NCBI GenBank assembly: GCA_949346185.1
Contig: CASGVX010000093.1
Coordinates: 1-7,826, forward strand
Reading direction: 5' to 3'
Length of the DNA stretch: 7,826 nt
Origin: an uncultured Lachnospiraceae bacterium
GTDB lineage: Bacteria; Bacillota; Clostridia; Lachnospirales; Lachnospiraceae
Under the pieces are notes generated by a model. It had not been told where the DNA came from, searched no databases, and saw nothing but the letters and a program-made list of their open reading frames with translations. Both the position numbers and the translations under genes were made by a program. The stretch's first letter is position 1. The number at the start of each line of letters is the position of its first letter. Shown one piece after another: positions 1 through 6,447 of this stretch.

Positions 1-571
1 CTTTCCCCCCATGGCCGGACACCGTCTTCATGACAGGGCAAGGATGCCGTTCCAAAAAATCTTCTAACGACATCGCCTGGAGACATTCTTCCCCATCCTT
101 ATGTACAATGCAAGGATATCTTTCATCTATATCATTTATTTTTCTTTCTAAAGCAGTGGCATGCGTCCCTTCTGCTCTAGCCATTCTATGGAACCTTCCA
201 CCTCTCTCTGCCCTTGGAAAATGAAGGGTATCAGGCAGCCACTTTTTTCCTTTCAAAGCAGGCAATGCCCCATGTTCTGCCTGGTGCAGCAGATAAAGCA
301 AAGTCCTCCATTTATCATTGGAGATTTCTACAATAGCAGAGTCGTGCAATGCCAAGCAGCCCCTCTCTTCATACCATCGACTGATCTCAGGCAGCCTAGT
401 GCGGTTTAGCGCTACCTCTGGCATCTCCCTCTGACGAAATTCTTCCAGAGAGACATAGGAGAAAGAAATCCCCTGCCTGCTCCCCTCCTCTTGAAACATG
501 CGAATAAAGGCCTGGTTTCTCTCCCCCTCTCTAGGAGCATAAATCAGATACGCTCTTATTTCTTTGCACAT
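1..571 (-). CDS. RimK-like ATP-grasp ligase, N-terminal 190 residues (runs off left edge)
   Basis: The frame is open from ATG 571 to the left edge, giving 190 residues without a stop. ATG 571 is the first ATG after the upstream stop and sits 9 nt after AGGAGG (581-586), so the start is firm. The N-terminal part looks like a pre-ATP-grasp domain: ALNRTRLPEISRWYEERG (about residues 54-71) and an EISNDKWRTLLYL stretch (82-94) are typical of RimK/YheC-D-type proteins. VMKTVSGHGGK (180-190) matches the ATP-grasp segment whose Lys (here K182) contacts ATP, followed by the Gly-rich loop. The C-terminal half with the Mg-binding Glu/Asn lies outside the window. About 65 residues separate the LPDT motif (112-115) from K182, more than I expect for RimK. 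It lies 66 bp downstream of another ATP-grasp gene and is clearly a different protein. Family membership is fairly sure; the substrate is unknown. It could join an amino acid to a carboxylate on a peptide, protein or metabolite. Confidence 0.82.
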   Translation of the reverse strand, partial: MCKEIRAYLIYAPREGERNQAFIRMFQEEGSRQGISFSYVSLEEFRQREMPEVALNRTRLPEISRWYEERGCLALHDSAIVEISNDKWRTLLYLLHQAEHGALPALKGKKWLPDTLHFPRAERGGRFHRMARAEGTHATALERKINDIDERYPCIVHKDGEECLQAMSLEDFLERHPCPVMKTVSGHGGK

Positions 572-637
572 ACCCCTGTGCCTCCTTCTCTTCCATGGCT
601 GCTGACACTGGCAAAATCCCAGCTGACGCAGCCATAA

Positions 638-1663
638 TCAATGTTTCCCGAAGTTTTGGGCCTCCACCTTTCGCCTAACGTGCTCCATAATGCAGTCTGC
701 CACATTGACCCCGGTGCAGTCAAAAATATTCTTAAAATGTGCATTGGAGTTTACCTCGCATAAGATAGAGGCCCTCCCCTCATGGTCAAAGAGCAGATCC
801 ACTCCCCCAAAGTCCAGTCCCAGCACGGTACATACCTGAACTGCGATGCACCGTTCTTCCTCCGAGGGGGGATAGGGTTCCATGCTTCCCCCGTTGGTAA
901 GGTTTGCCCGAAAATCCCCAGTTTCAGAAAAACGATGCATGGCCGCCACTGCCTGTCCCCCCACCACCTGTATCCGCACATCATTTCCCATGGTGCTTTC
1001 CAGATACTTCTGATAGAGAATAGGCTTTCCCGCCAACTTTTCCGTGAGGGCGCAGACTTCCTCGCCGGTATCTGCCCTGTACACCTGCATGCCAAAGGAG
1101 CCGTAGCATTCCTTCACAATCAACGGAAGCCCCAAATGCCCTATTACATCCTGTACAAATTCTAGATTGGCATACCCAATATTTTCATAGGTCATGGGAG
1201 CCATTATGGTGGGAATCAGTTTGATTTGCGCCTCATCCTTCTGCCCCCTGTTCCACTCCCAGATTTTCTCATAGGTAAAAAACTTATGGTCGCAGCAAGC
1301 AATCGCATCCACCTCATTGTATATCCCGATGCCCTTCTCCCGGCAAACCGCCTCCAGATATTTGCCTCCGGGAATATCTTTGTCCCAAAAGATAACAAAA
1401 TCCACTGAATCCAGCCAATCCCATTCCTGGCGCCATGCATCCCATCCCTGTGCGTCGCGTCTCTCTTTTCCATCTGCAGAACCGTGTTGCTTCCTGCTTG
1501 ACATGGGATGCCGCTCTCCTCCCAAGACACGGCACAACTTCGTATTGTCAAAAAGCGACAGAGCCATACCCTGCCGCTCTGCCGCCTCCTTTAGCCACGC
1601 ATAATGTTCTACAAATTTTCCACTACGCAAAAACGCATTGCAAATCAATGCCCCACGAAGCAT
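638..1663 (-). CDS. RimK-like ATP-grasp ligase (complete)
   Basis: A 341-residue ATP-grasp protein of the RimK group, which form amide (sometimes ester) bonds through an acyl-phosphate. N-terminal domain: about residues 1-130, with VDFVIFWDKDI near 87-97. IPTIMAPMTY (150-159) leads into the ATP-grasp core. Key residues are present: K184 in PLIVKECYGSFG, the GSFG loop (188-191), the YQKYLES hinge (217-223), R230 in GNDVRIQVVGG, the ANLTNGGS loop (253-260), D289 in FGGVDLLF, and E303/N305 in CEVNSNAHF, the usual Mg ligands. The enzyme therefore looks active. The frame extends to TTG 1675, but GGAGGAG at 1667-1673 serves ATG 1663, so I start there. A polar, low-complexity insert (about 48-82) interrupts the N-terminal domain. 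It follows purC by 45 bp and precedes a second ATP-grasp gene by 66 bp, suggesting co-transcription. Substrate unknown; similarity to RimK does not by itself mean ribosomal protein S6 modification. Confidence 0.88.
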   Translation of the reverse strand: MLRGALICNAFLRSGKFVEHYAWLKEAAERQGMALSLFDNTKLCRVLGGERHPMSSRKQHGSADGKERRDAQGWDAWRQEWDWLDSVDFVIFWDKDIPGGKYLEAVCREKGIGIYNEVDAIACCDHKFFTYEKIWEWNRGQKDEAQIKLIPTIMAPMTYENIGYANLEFVQDVIGHLGLPLIVKECYGSFGMQVYRADTGEEVCALTEKLAGKPILYQKYLESTMGNDVRIQVVGGQAVAAMHRFSETGDFRANLTNGGSMEPYPPSEEERCIAVQVCTVLGLDFGGVDLLFDHEGRASILCEVNSNAHFKNIFDCTGVNVADCIMEHVRRKVEAQNFGKH

Positions 1664-1666
1664 CTT

Positions 1667-1673
1667 CTCCTCC
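1667..1673 (-). promoter_or_regulatory. Ribosome binding site that sets the ATP-grasp start
   Basis: GGAGGAG read on the minus strand lies just before ATG 1663. It overlaps the alternative TTG start at 1675, which has no comparable site upstream. This favours the ATG, giving 341 rather than 345 residues. Confidence 0.75.
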
Positions 1674-1708
1674 AATCCTGTTCTTCACAGTAACATCCTG
1701 ATATTTCT

Positions 1709-2590
1709 CTACAGTTTCTTTCCCGTAAGCAACTCATATCCCTGCAAATAGATGGCAATCGTCTTGTCCACCACATCCTGAGGCAGCGTCCAGTCATGTC
1801 CCTCATTTTCCTTCAGCCAGTCCCTTGCGAACTGCTTGTCAAAAGAGGGCTGCCCATGTCCCGGCTCATACCCCTCCGCCGGCCAGAATCTGGAACTATC
1901 CGGCGTCAGCATCTCATCTCCCAGCACCATATTGCCCTCCTCGTCCAGTCCGAACTCAAACTTGGTATCCGCAATGATAATCCCCCGGCCCAAGGCATAC
2001 TCTGCACATCTCTTATACAGGGCGATGGTATAGTCCCGAAGCTTCGACGCATACGCCTCCCCCTTTCCCGGATAATACTTTTCCAGATGAGCCACGCTCT
2101 GCTCATAGGATATATTTTCGTCATGATCTCCGATTTCTGCCTTGGTGGATGGCGTATAAATGGGATCCGGCAGTTTGTCAGACTCCCGCAATCCCTCCGG
2201 CAGGCTGATTCCGCAGACTGTGCCGTTCTTCTGATAACTTTCCCAGCCGCTGCCGGTAATATATCCCCGCACGATGCACTCGATGGGAAGCATGTCCAAT
2301 TTACGGCATAGCATGCTATTTCCGTCAAATTCCTTCTGCCTGAAAAATTCTGGCATATCATTCACATCCACTGAAATCATATGGTTGGGAAGGATATCTT
2401 CCGTCATGTCAAACCAGAATTTGGACATCTGGGTCAGCACCGTTCCCTTCTTCGTAACCTCATTATTTAAAATCACGTCGAAGCAGCTGATTCGGTCTGT
2501 GGCTACCATAATGAGACTGTCACCATTGTCGTAAATCCTCCGCACCTTCCCCTCTTTCATTGCCTGCATCTCTTTCTTGTCAACACTCAT
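1709..2590 (-). CDS. purC: Phosphoribosylaminoimidazole-succinocarboxamide synthase (SAICAR synthase)
   Basis: PurC condenses CAIR with L-aspartate, using ATP, to give SAICAR in de novo purine synthesis (cytosolic). The 293-residue product carries the family hallmarks: GKVRRIYD (14-21), the ATDRISCFDVIL segment (30-41), IECIVRGYITGSGW (103-116), STKAEIGDHDENIS (148-161), IIIADTKFEFGLDEEG (204-219) and LGDEMLTPDSSRFWP (223-237). The GDHDENIS segment and the length place it with the longer, yeast Ade1-like type rather than the roughly 240-residue Bacillus form. ATG 2590 is preceded by AAAGGAG (2599-2605) at 8 nt spacing, so the start is secure. It lies 57 bp after ftsK and 45 bp before an ATP-grasp gene. 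No other pur gene is visible, so purC is apparently separated from a pur cluster, at least within this window. The 57-bp upstream gap is AT-rich, but I see no convincing promoter and no purine riboswitch or PurR-type box. Confidence 0.97.
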   Translation of the reverse strand: MSVDKKEMQAMKEGKVRRIYDNGDSLIMVATDRISCFDVILNNEVTKKGTVLTQMSKFWFDMTEDILPNHMISVDVNDMPEFFRQKEFDGNSMLCRKLDMLPIECIVRGYITGSGWESYQKNGTVCGISLPEGLRESDKLPDPIYTPSTKAEIGDHDENISYEQSVAHLEKYYPGKGEAYASKLRDYTIALYKRCAEYALGRGIIIADTKFEFGLDEEGNMVLGDEMLTPDSSRFWPAEGYEPGHGQPSFDKQFARDWLKENEGHDWTLPQDVVDKTIAIYLQGYELLTGKKL

Positions 2591-2647
2591 TTGATATTCT
2601 CCTTTCGATATATATACTTAAACATGTAGCGTTATACACTCTGCTTT

Positions 2648-5600
2648 CTAAAATTCTTCCGTCACCGCCGTCTCCCGCCAAGAGCCAGCGTCCTCTGCCG
2701 CAGAGGCTGTGGAGGTGGCAGCATCTGCCGGAATTTCAGCATTCATTCCAGAACTGGGAGATTCCATTCCATTGGCTCCTGCCGATTCATCCATATCCGC
2801 CGAATTGCCAACGACCTCTCCGCCAGAGAGCATCATCTCAAACTGCTCCATCGCCATCAGCACTTTTCTAGGCTTCGTCCCCTCTGCAGGCCCCACCACG
2901 CCTGCCTTGTGCAACTGGTCGATAATCCTGCCGGCTCGGTTGAATCCAATGGAAAAATGCCGCTGCAGCTGCCCCGCAGCCGCTCTCTCTGACTCAATGA
3001 CAAACCGCCCCGCATCTGCAAAATATTCATCCCTGTCCGAGGCGGGTTTCTTTTCTGCCGGAGCCTCCTCTTCTTGAGGAGCCTCCACGATCTCCGTCAC
3101 ATCATGATTGTATTCCGGCGTGTCATTGCTATCGCAGAGGAATTCCACCACATCGCTCACCTCTTTATCCGATACGAAGGCTCCCTGCACCCGCACCGGC
3201 TCCGTATATCCAGAGGGGAAGAAAAGCATGTCTCCCTTTCCCAGAAGCTTCTCCGCACCGCCCTTATCTAAGATGGTGCGGGAATCTATGGCGGATGAGA
3301 CGGAAAATGCCACTCGGGAAGGAATATTTGCCTTGATGACACCGGTGATGACGTTCACGGAAGGCCTCTGGGTCGCCAGCACCAGATGGATGCCTGCCGC
3401 CCTTGCAAGCTGTGCCAGACGGCACACCGCATCCTCCACTTCCTTGGATGCCACCATCATCAAATCTGCAAACTCGTCCACGATTACCACCAGATACGGC
3501 ATCTTCTCATACCCTGCGCTGGCAGCATCCTCTACCGTCTGAATCTTTTCGTTGTATCCGCTAATATTTCGCACGTTCAATTCCTTGAACTTATTATAGC
3601 GGTCCATCATCTCCCGAACAGCCCAGTTTAAGGCCGCCGCCGCCTCCTTTGGATCTGTCACCACCGGACAGAACAGATGGGGAATGCCATTGTACACGCT
3701 AAGTTCCACCACCTTAGGATCTATCATGATCAATTTCACATCATTGGGATCTGCCTTATACAGGATGCTCATAATCAATGTATTAATGCACACGGATTTT
3801 CCCGAACCGGTTGCCCCGGCAATGAGTACATGAGGCATCTTACCGATATCGGACATAATGAGCTTTCCTGCGATATCCTTTCCCACCGCAAAAGTCAATG
3901 GAGATTTTGCTTTGGAAAAGGTATCTCCCTCCAGCAATTCCCGAAAAGATACAGCGCTGGATTTGGCATTGGGCACTTCGATTCCCACTGCTGCCTTTCC
4001 CGGTATTGGCGCTTCGATGCGAATGCTGGGGGCTGCAAGGCTCAGTTTCAAGTCATCTGCCAGATTGGTAATCTTATTGACCCGTACGCCCTGCTCTGGA
4101 TGCACCTCGTAGCGAGTGACGGTGGGACCACAGGTCACCGCTCCAATCTGGACATTGACATGAAAACTCTTCAGCGTCTCCTGCAACTTCGTGGCGGTAG
4201 CCCGAAGAGCGTTGTCGCTCATGCCGTTGCCGCCGCCCTTCGGTTTTGCCAGCAGGTCTATGGGAGGAAACACGTAGGGCTTTTCGGGCTGGGGCTTCTC
4301 TGGCTCAGTCTTTTTCTGCTGAAGGTTTCGCTTTGGCACCCCTGCCCCAGCTGAACCGGATATGCCCTCTCTGGAATCCCTTCCATTGGGAACAGAAACA
4401 GCTTCTGATTTTTTAGAGCCTTCATTCCGGACAGGTTTCTGGCTGGATGGCGTGACATCCGTCACCTCTTCCTTGTGGGCGAAGGAAGCCATGGGCTTTG
4501 CCGGACCCGGACTGACAGGCTCAGAGGGAGGCGATACCGCCGGGACTGCAGAAACCACCGGCTCATGACTGCCAGCCTGGACTGCCGGTTCTTCCGGCTC
4601 ATGGCTGTTAGCCTGGACTGCCGATTCTTCCCGCTCATGGCTGTTAGCCTGGACTGTGGATTCTTCCGGCTCATGGCTGTTAGCCTGGACTGTGGATTCT
4701 TCTGGCCCATGGCTCACCGACTGAACTACCATATCTGATTGCTCTTGACTGCCCTTCTGAACTGCTGCTTCCTCCAGTTCTTCCCCATCCTCTGCATATC
4801 CATTGATTACCTGAATAATGCTCTTGCTATCTTTGGCTTCGGGCTTCCCTTCATCCTTCCTATTCTCAAAGGCCGTGAAGGCAGACGCGCTCCCAAATCC
4901 CTGAGGGTCGCGCACTATTTTCATAGGAGAATCCAATTTCTTCTCTCCCTTCTTATTGCCAAATTTCTCCTGCAATTCATTTCGGTAGATAGGAATTTCT
5001 GGTTCTCTGCTCTCCCTTTCTTGCAGTTTTTCTGACCTCTCCTCTTGTACTTCAAGTTCAGATTCCAAAGAGGCATTCCTTTCTTCCCGCACTTTTATTT
5101 CAACAGCAGCAGAATCAACCCCCTTTCGGGCTTCTTTCCGACTCTGCCGCTTCTTCTCTTCCTGCCGCTTACTTTCATCCCCGCTCTTCTGCTTTTCCCT
5201 TTTTGCGGAGTCCATTCCAGAAGAATCCATTTCCAGACGGTCTAGGCGCTCATTGAGTTCCTGCAGGTCAAAACTCTGTACCTTGGGAACTCTTGCCAGT
5301 TCCGGAGCCGGCTTCAAGCCCATCCCCACAGTCTGGTTCTGTTCCTTATTCGGCGTATGGAATACTCGATATGAAGGTTCCCGGTATGCCTCCTCTTCCT
5401 GGATTTCCTCCCGAATTTCTGCCATTTCCTCCCTGCGGGCATTCCTCCTGCGAATCACCCCCATCATTTCCACGCCATAAAAAATATACAGGAATAGAAG
5501 GAGAAGGGCGAAAATTACTATCACTGCCCCCACCTTGCCGATAACCGAAGAAAAGAGTGCGGCCACGGCCCGTCCAAGCAGGCCGCCGTTAAATTTTCCC

Positions 5601-6211
5601 TTAGAAACCACATCATGGCAGCTTAAATACATGCAATCGAAATACCCCTTATGGAATACATGATTGCTTATGTAATATTCCGTGATAATCTGTCTGCCGA
5701 AAATCAAGTCAGAAAGTCCCATTAAGGTCAGCACAATCCCGCCAAAGCTAAACATCCTACGGGGAACCCTCCGATCTCCCTGATTTACCAGATAGAAAAC
5801 ATATCCAATCAGCAGAAAGCAAGGCAGAAACCAAGCAAGCCATCCAAATATGCCAAATATCAGACCGCCAATGACAGTCCCCACCTTTCCTGCTAAACCG
5901 AAATAGGACAGATAACAAATCACCGCCAGAATACCCAGCACGAAGAGGGTGATTCCCACCTCAAACGCTTGATGATCCTGATACTCCTGCACGGCCTCCA
6001 ATTTCCTCTGCCCCGCCGACCCTTTCATTCCGCTGGCAGAAGCCGCCTTTCTGCCAGTTCCTTTTTTGCTGGAAGCCGCCTTTCTGCTGGTTCCTTTACC
6101 GCTGGAAGATTTATGATTGGTTGTCACTTTTTTGGAAGCACTGCTCTTTCTCGGGCTTCCTGTTCTTCCGGCAGCTTGTCTGCCACCGGAAGCCTTTTTT
6201 GCCACAGCCAT
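2648..6211 (-). CDS. ftsK: FtsK/SpoIIIE DNA translocase with long repetitive linker
   Basis: A membrane-anchored hexameric ATPase that pumps double-stranded DNA through the septum during division or sporulation. The start at ATG 6211 (MAVAKK) gives 1187 aa, well above the 787 of B. subtilis SpoIIIE. Order: Lys/Ser-rich tail (1-75); hydrophobic segments near 84-105, 109-142 (probably two helices), 153-172 and 213-247; charged linker (about 250-640) rich in Glu, Lys and Arg, with a 12-residue tandem repeat near 497-556; motor from PYVFPPIDLL (about 645). Walker A is GATGSGKS (799-806). Walker B is LVVIVDEFADLMM with D912/E913. ATQRPSVNVITG (946-957) and the DKGGAEKLLGKGDM region (about 982-995) are intact. 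A winged-helix gamma domain (about 1058-1119), which in this family reads SRS/KOPS sites, ends at KPRKVLM. A further 68-residue Ser/Ala/acidic tail follows, which is unusual. The frame continues upstream to GTG 6376, but GAGG at 6218-6221 supports ATG 6211. FtsK and SpoIIIE roles cannot be told apart here. Confidence 0.96.
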   Translation of the reverse strand: MAVAKKASGGRQAAGRTGSPRKSSASKKVTTNHKSSSGKGTSRKAASSKKGTGRKAASASGMKGSAGQRKLEAVQEYQDHQAFEVGITLFVLGILAVICYLSYFGLAGKVGTVIGGLIFGIFGWLAWFLPCFLLIGYVFYLVNQGDRRVPRRMFSFGGIVLTLMGLSDLIFGRQIITEYYISNHVFHKGYFDCMYLSCHDVVSKGKFNGGLLGRAVAALFSSVIGKVGAVIVIFALLLLFLYIFYGVEMMGVIRRRNARREEMAEIREEIQEEEAYREPSYRVFHTPNKEQNQTVGMGLKPAPELARVPKVQSFDLQELNERLDRLEMDSSGMDSAKREKQKSGDESKRQEEKKRQSRKEARKGVDSAAVEIKVREERNASLESELEVQEERSEKLQERESREPEIPIYRNELQEKFGNKKGEKKLDSPMKIVRDPQGFGSASAFTAFENRKDEGKPEAKDSKSIIQVINGYAEDGEELEEAAVQKGSQEQSDMVVQSVSHGPEESTVQANSHEPEESTVQANSHEREESAVQANSHEPEEPAVQAGSHEPVVSAVPAVSPPSEPVSPGPAKPMASFAHKEEVTDVTPSSQKPVRNEGSKKSEAVSVPNGRDSREGISGSAGAGVPKRNLQQKKTEPEKPQPEKPYVFPPIDLLAKPKGGGNGMSDNALRATATKLQETLKSFHVNVQIGAVTCGPTVTRYEVHPEQGVRVNKITNLADDLKLSLAAPSIRIEAPIPGKAAVGIEVPNAKSSAVSFRELLEGDTFSKAKSPLTFAVGKDIAGKLIMSDIGKMPHVLIAGATGSGKSVCINTLIMSILYKADPNDVKLIMIDPKVVELSVYNGIPHLFCPVVTDPKEAAAALNWAVREMMDRYNKFKELNVRNISGYNEKIQTVEDAASAGYEKMPYLVVIVDEFADLMMVASKEVEDAVCRLAQLARAAGIHLVLATQRPSVNVITGVIKANIPSRVAFSVSSAIDSRTILDKGGAEKLLGKGDMLFFPSGYTEPVRVQGAFVSDKEVSDVVEFLCDSNDTPEYNHDVTEIVEAPQEEEAPAEKKPASDRDEYFADAGRFVIESERAAAGQLQRHFSIGFNRAGRIIDQLHKAGVVGPAEGTKPRKVLMAMEQFEMMLSGGEVVGNSADMDESAGANGMESPSSGMNAEIPADAATSTASAAEDAGSWRETAVTEEF
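4561..4704 (-). repeat. 36-bp in-frame tandem repeat in the ftsK linker
   Basis: Four near-identical 36-bp units begin at 4561, 4597, 4633 and 4669; each starts gctcatg on the plus strand. Decayed copies with the same period flank them (units from 4525, 4705 and 4741). Each unit encodes 12 residues of the form QANSHEPEESTV, so copy-number changes keep the ftsK frame. The units abut directly with no spacers. Confidence 0.95.
6041..6106 (-). repeat. 33-bp direct duplication in the ftsK N-terminal tail
   Basis: Two tandem copies, 6041-6073 and 6074-6106, each begin agccgcctttctgc on the plus strand. They encode the 11-residue units SSKKGTGRKAA and SSGKGTSRKAA inside the basic Lys/Ser-rich tail ahead of the first membrane segment. 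The duplication is in frame. Confidence 0.85.
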
Positions 6212-6376
6212 GATATTCCTCATTTCTGCGCTGTCTGATTCTGTACAGAGAGAACAGTTCCTCTCACAATTTGTGCCACAGCGCCGACACATAGGTGCGA
6301 TAGCAGTTTTGCCTAACGAGGCATTTCCCCGTCTGGAAGAACTCCGCACCTTTTTAACTGATCGGAAATTACTCAC
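6212..6376 (-). other. ftsK leader: open frame continuous with ftsK, Cys-rich
   Basis: The ftsK frame stays open for 55 codons upstream of ATG 6211, back to GTG 6376, with other in-frame ATGs at 6292 and 6223. None of the upstream starts has a good ribosome binding site. The translation contains five cysteines spaced CxxCxxxCxxxCxxC (6245-6289). An open stretch of this length can occur by chance, so I treat it as untranslated leader by default. It could instead be an N-terminal extension of FtsK or a small peptide. Confidence 0.45.
6218..6221 (-). promoter_or_regulatory. Ribosome binding site favouring ftsK start at 6211
   Basis: GAGG on the minus strand lies 6 nt before ATG 6211. It is modest, but better than anything before GTG 6376, ATG 6292 or ATG 6223. 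The protein from 6211 opens with a basic tail of a kind common ahead of the FtsK membrane domain. Confidence 0.55.
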
Positions 6377-6394
6377 AATGTGGTGCTATGCCAA
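6366..6394 (-). promoter_or_regulatory. Possible promoter for ftsK
   Basis: On the minus strand, TTGGCA (6389-6394) is followed after exactly 17 nt by TAATTT (6366-6371). The -35 matches consensus at five of six positions, the -10 at only three. It would give a leader of roughly 150 nt before ATG 6211. This is a weak call; transcription from uppP could also reach ftsK. Confidence 0.28.
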
Positions 6395-6397
6395 CAC

Positions 6398-6414
6398 GAA
6401 TTACGAAGTAATTC
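6398..6414. other. Perfect 7-bp hairpin GAATTAC-gaa-GTAATTC
   Basis: Inverted repeat 6398-6404 / 6408-6414 with a 3-nt loop. It directly abuts the GC-rich hairpin at 6420-6441, making the uppP-ftsK spacer strongly palindromic. No U-tract follows on either strand, so it is not a terminator on its own. Confidence 0.6.
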
Positions 6415-6419
6415 TTGCA

Positions 6420-6447
6420 GGGGAATGCGCTGGCATTCCCCTTTTTT
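6420..6447 (+). terminator. Intrinsic-terminator-shaped hairpin on the plus strand
   Basis: GGGGAATGC (6420-6428), loop gctg, then GCATTCCCC (6433-6441) form a perfect 9-bp stem, followed by six T residues (6442-6447). The T-run is on the plus strand only, opposite to every gene found here, and it overlaps the uppP stop codon at 6446-6448. Read on the minus strand, the stem is preceded by an A-run and not followed by a U-run, so it should not stop uppP transcripts efficiently. Outer arms CTTGCAG (6414-6420) and CTGCAAG (6449-6455) could form a competing helix. Confidence 0.5.

Noticed and set aside
1796..2311. 171-codon open frame on the plus strand
   Set aside because: Antisense to purC, with no supporting motif.
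2591..2647. Promoter for purC in the AT-rich 57-bp gap
   Set aside because: TATA-like stretches exist, but no acceptable -35 is found at 16-18 nt.
3677..4354. 225-codon open frame on the plus strand
   Set aside because: Lies wholly antisense to the conserved FtsK motor, shows no recognisable domain, and its His/Cys-rich composition is what the complement of this gene produces.
4525..4776. 36-bp periodic repeats suggestive of a CRISPR array
   Set aside because: Units abut with no unique spacers, are not palindromic, decay outward, and are in frame within ftsK.
6252..6260. GAACTGTTC palindrome resembling a LexA/DinR box
   Set aside because: The Gram-positive SOS box needs four bases between the GAAC and GTTC halves; here there is only one.
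6209..6376. GTG start at 6376 for ftsK
   Set aside because: No ribosome binding site precedes it; ATG 6211 has GAGG at 6 nt. Kept only as a leader open frame.
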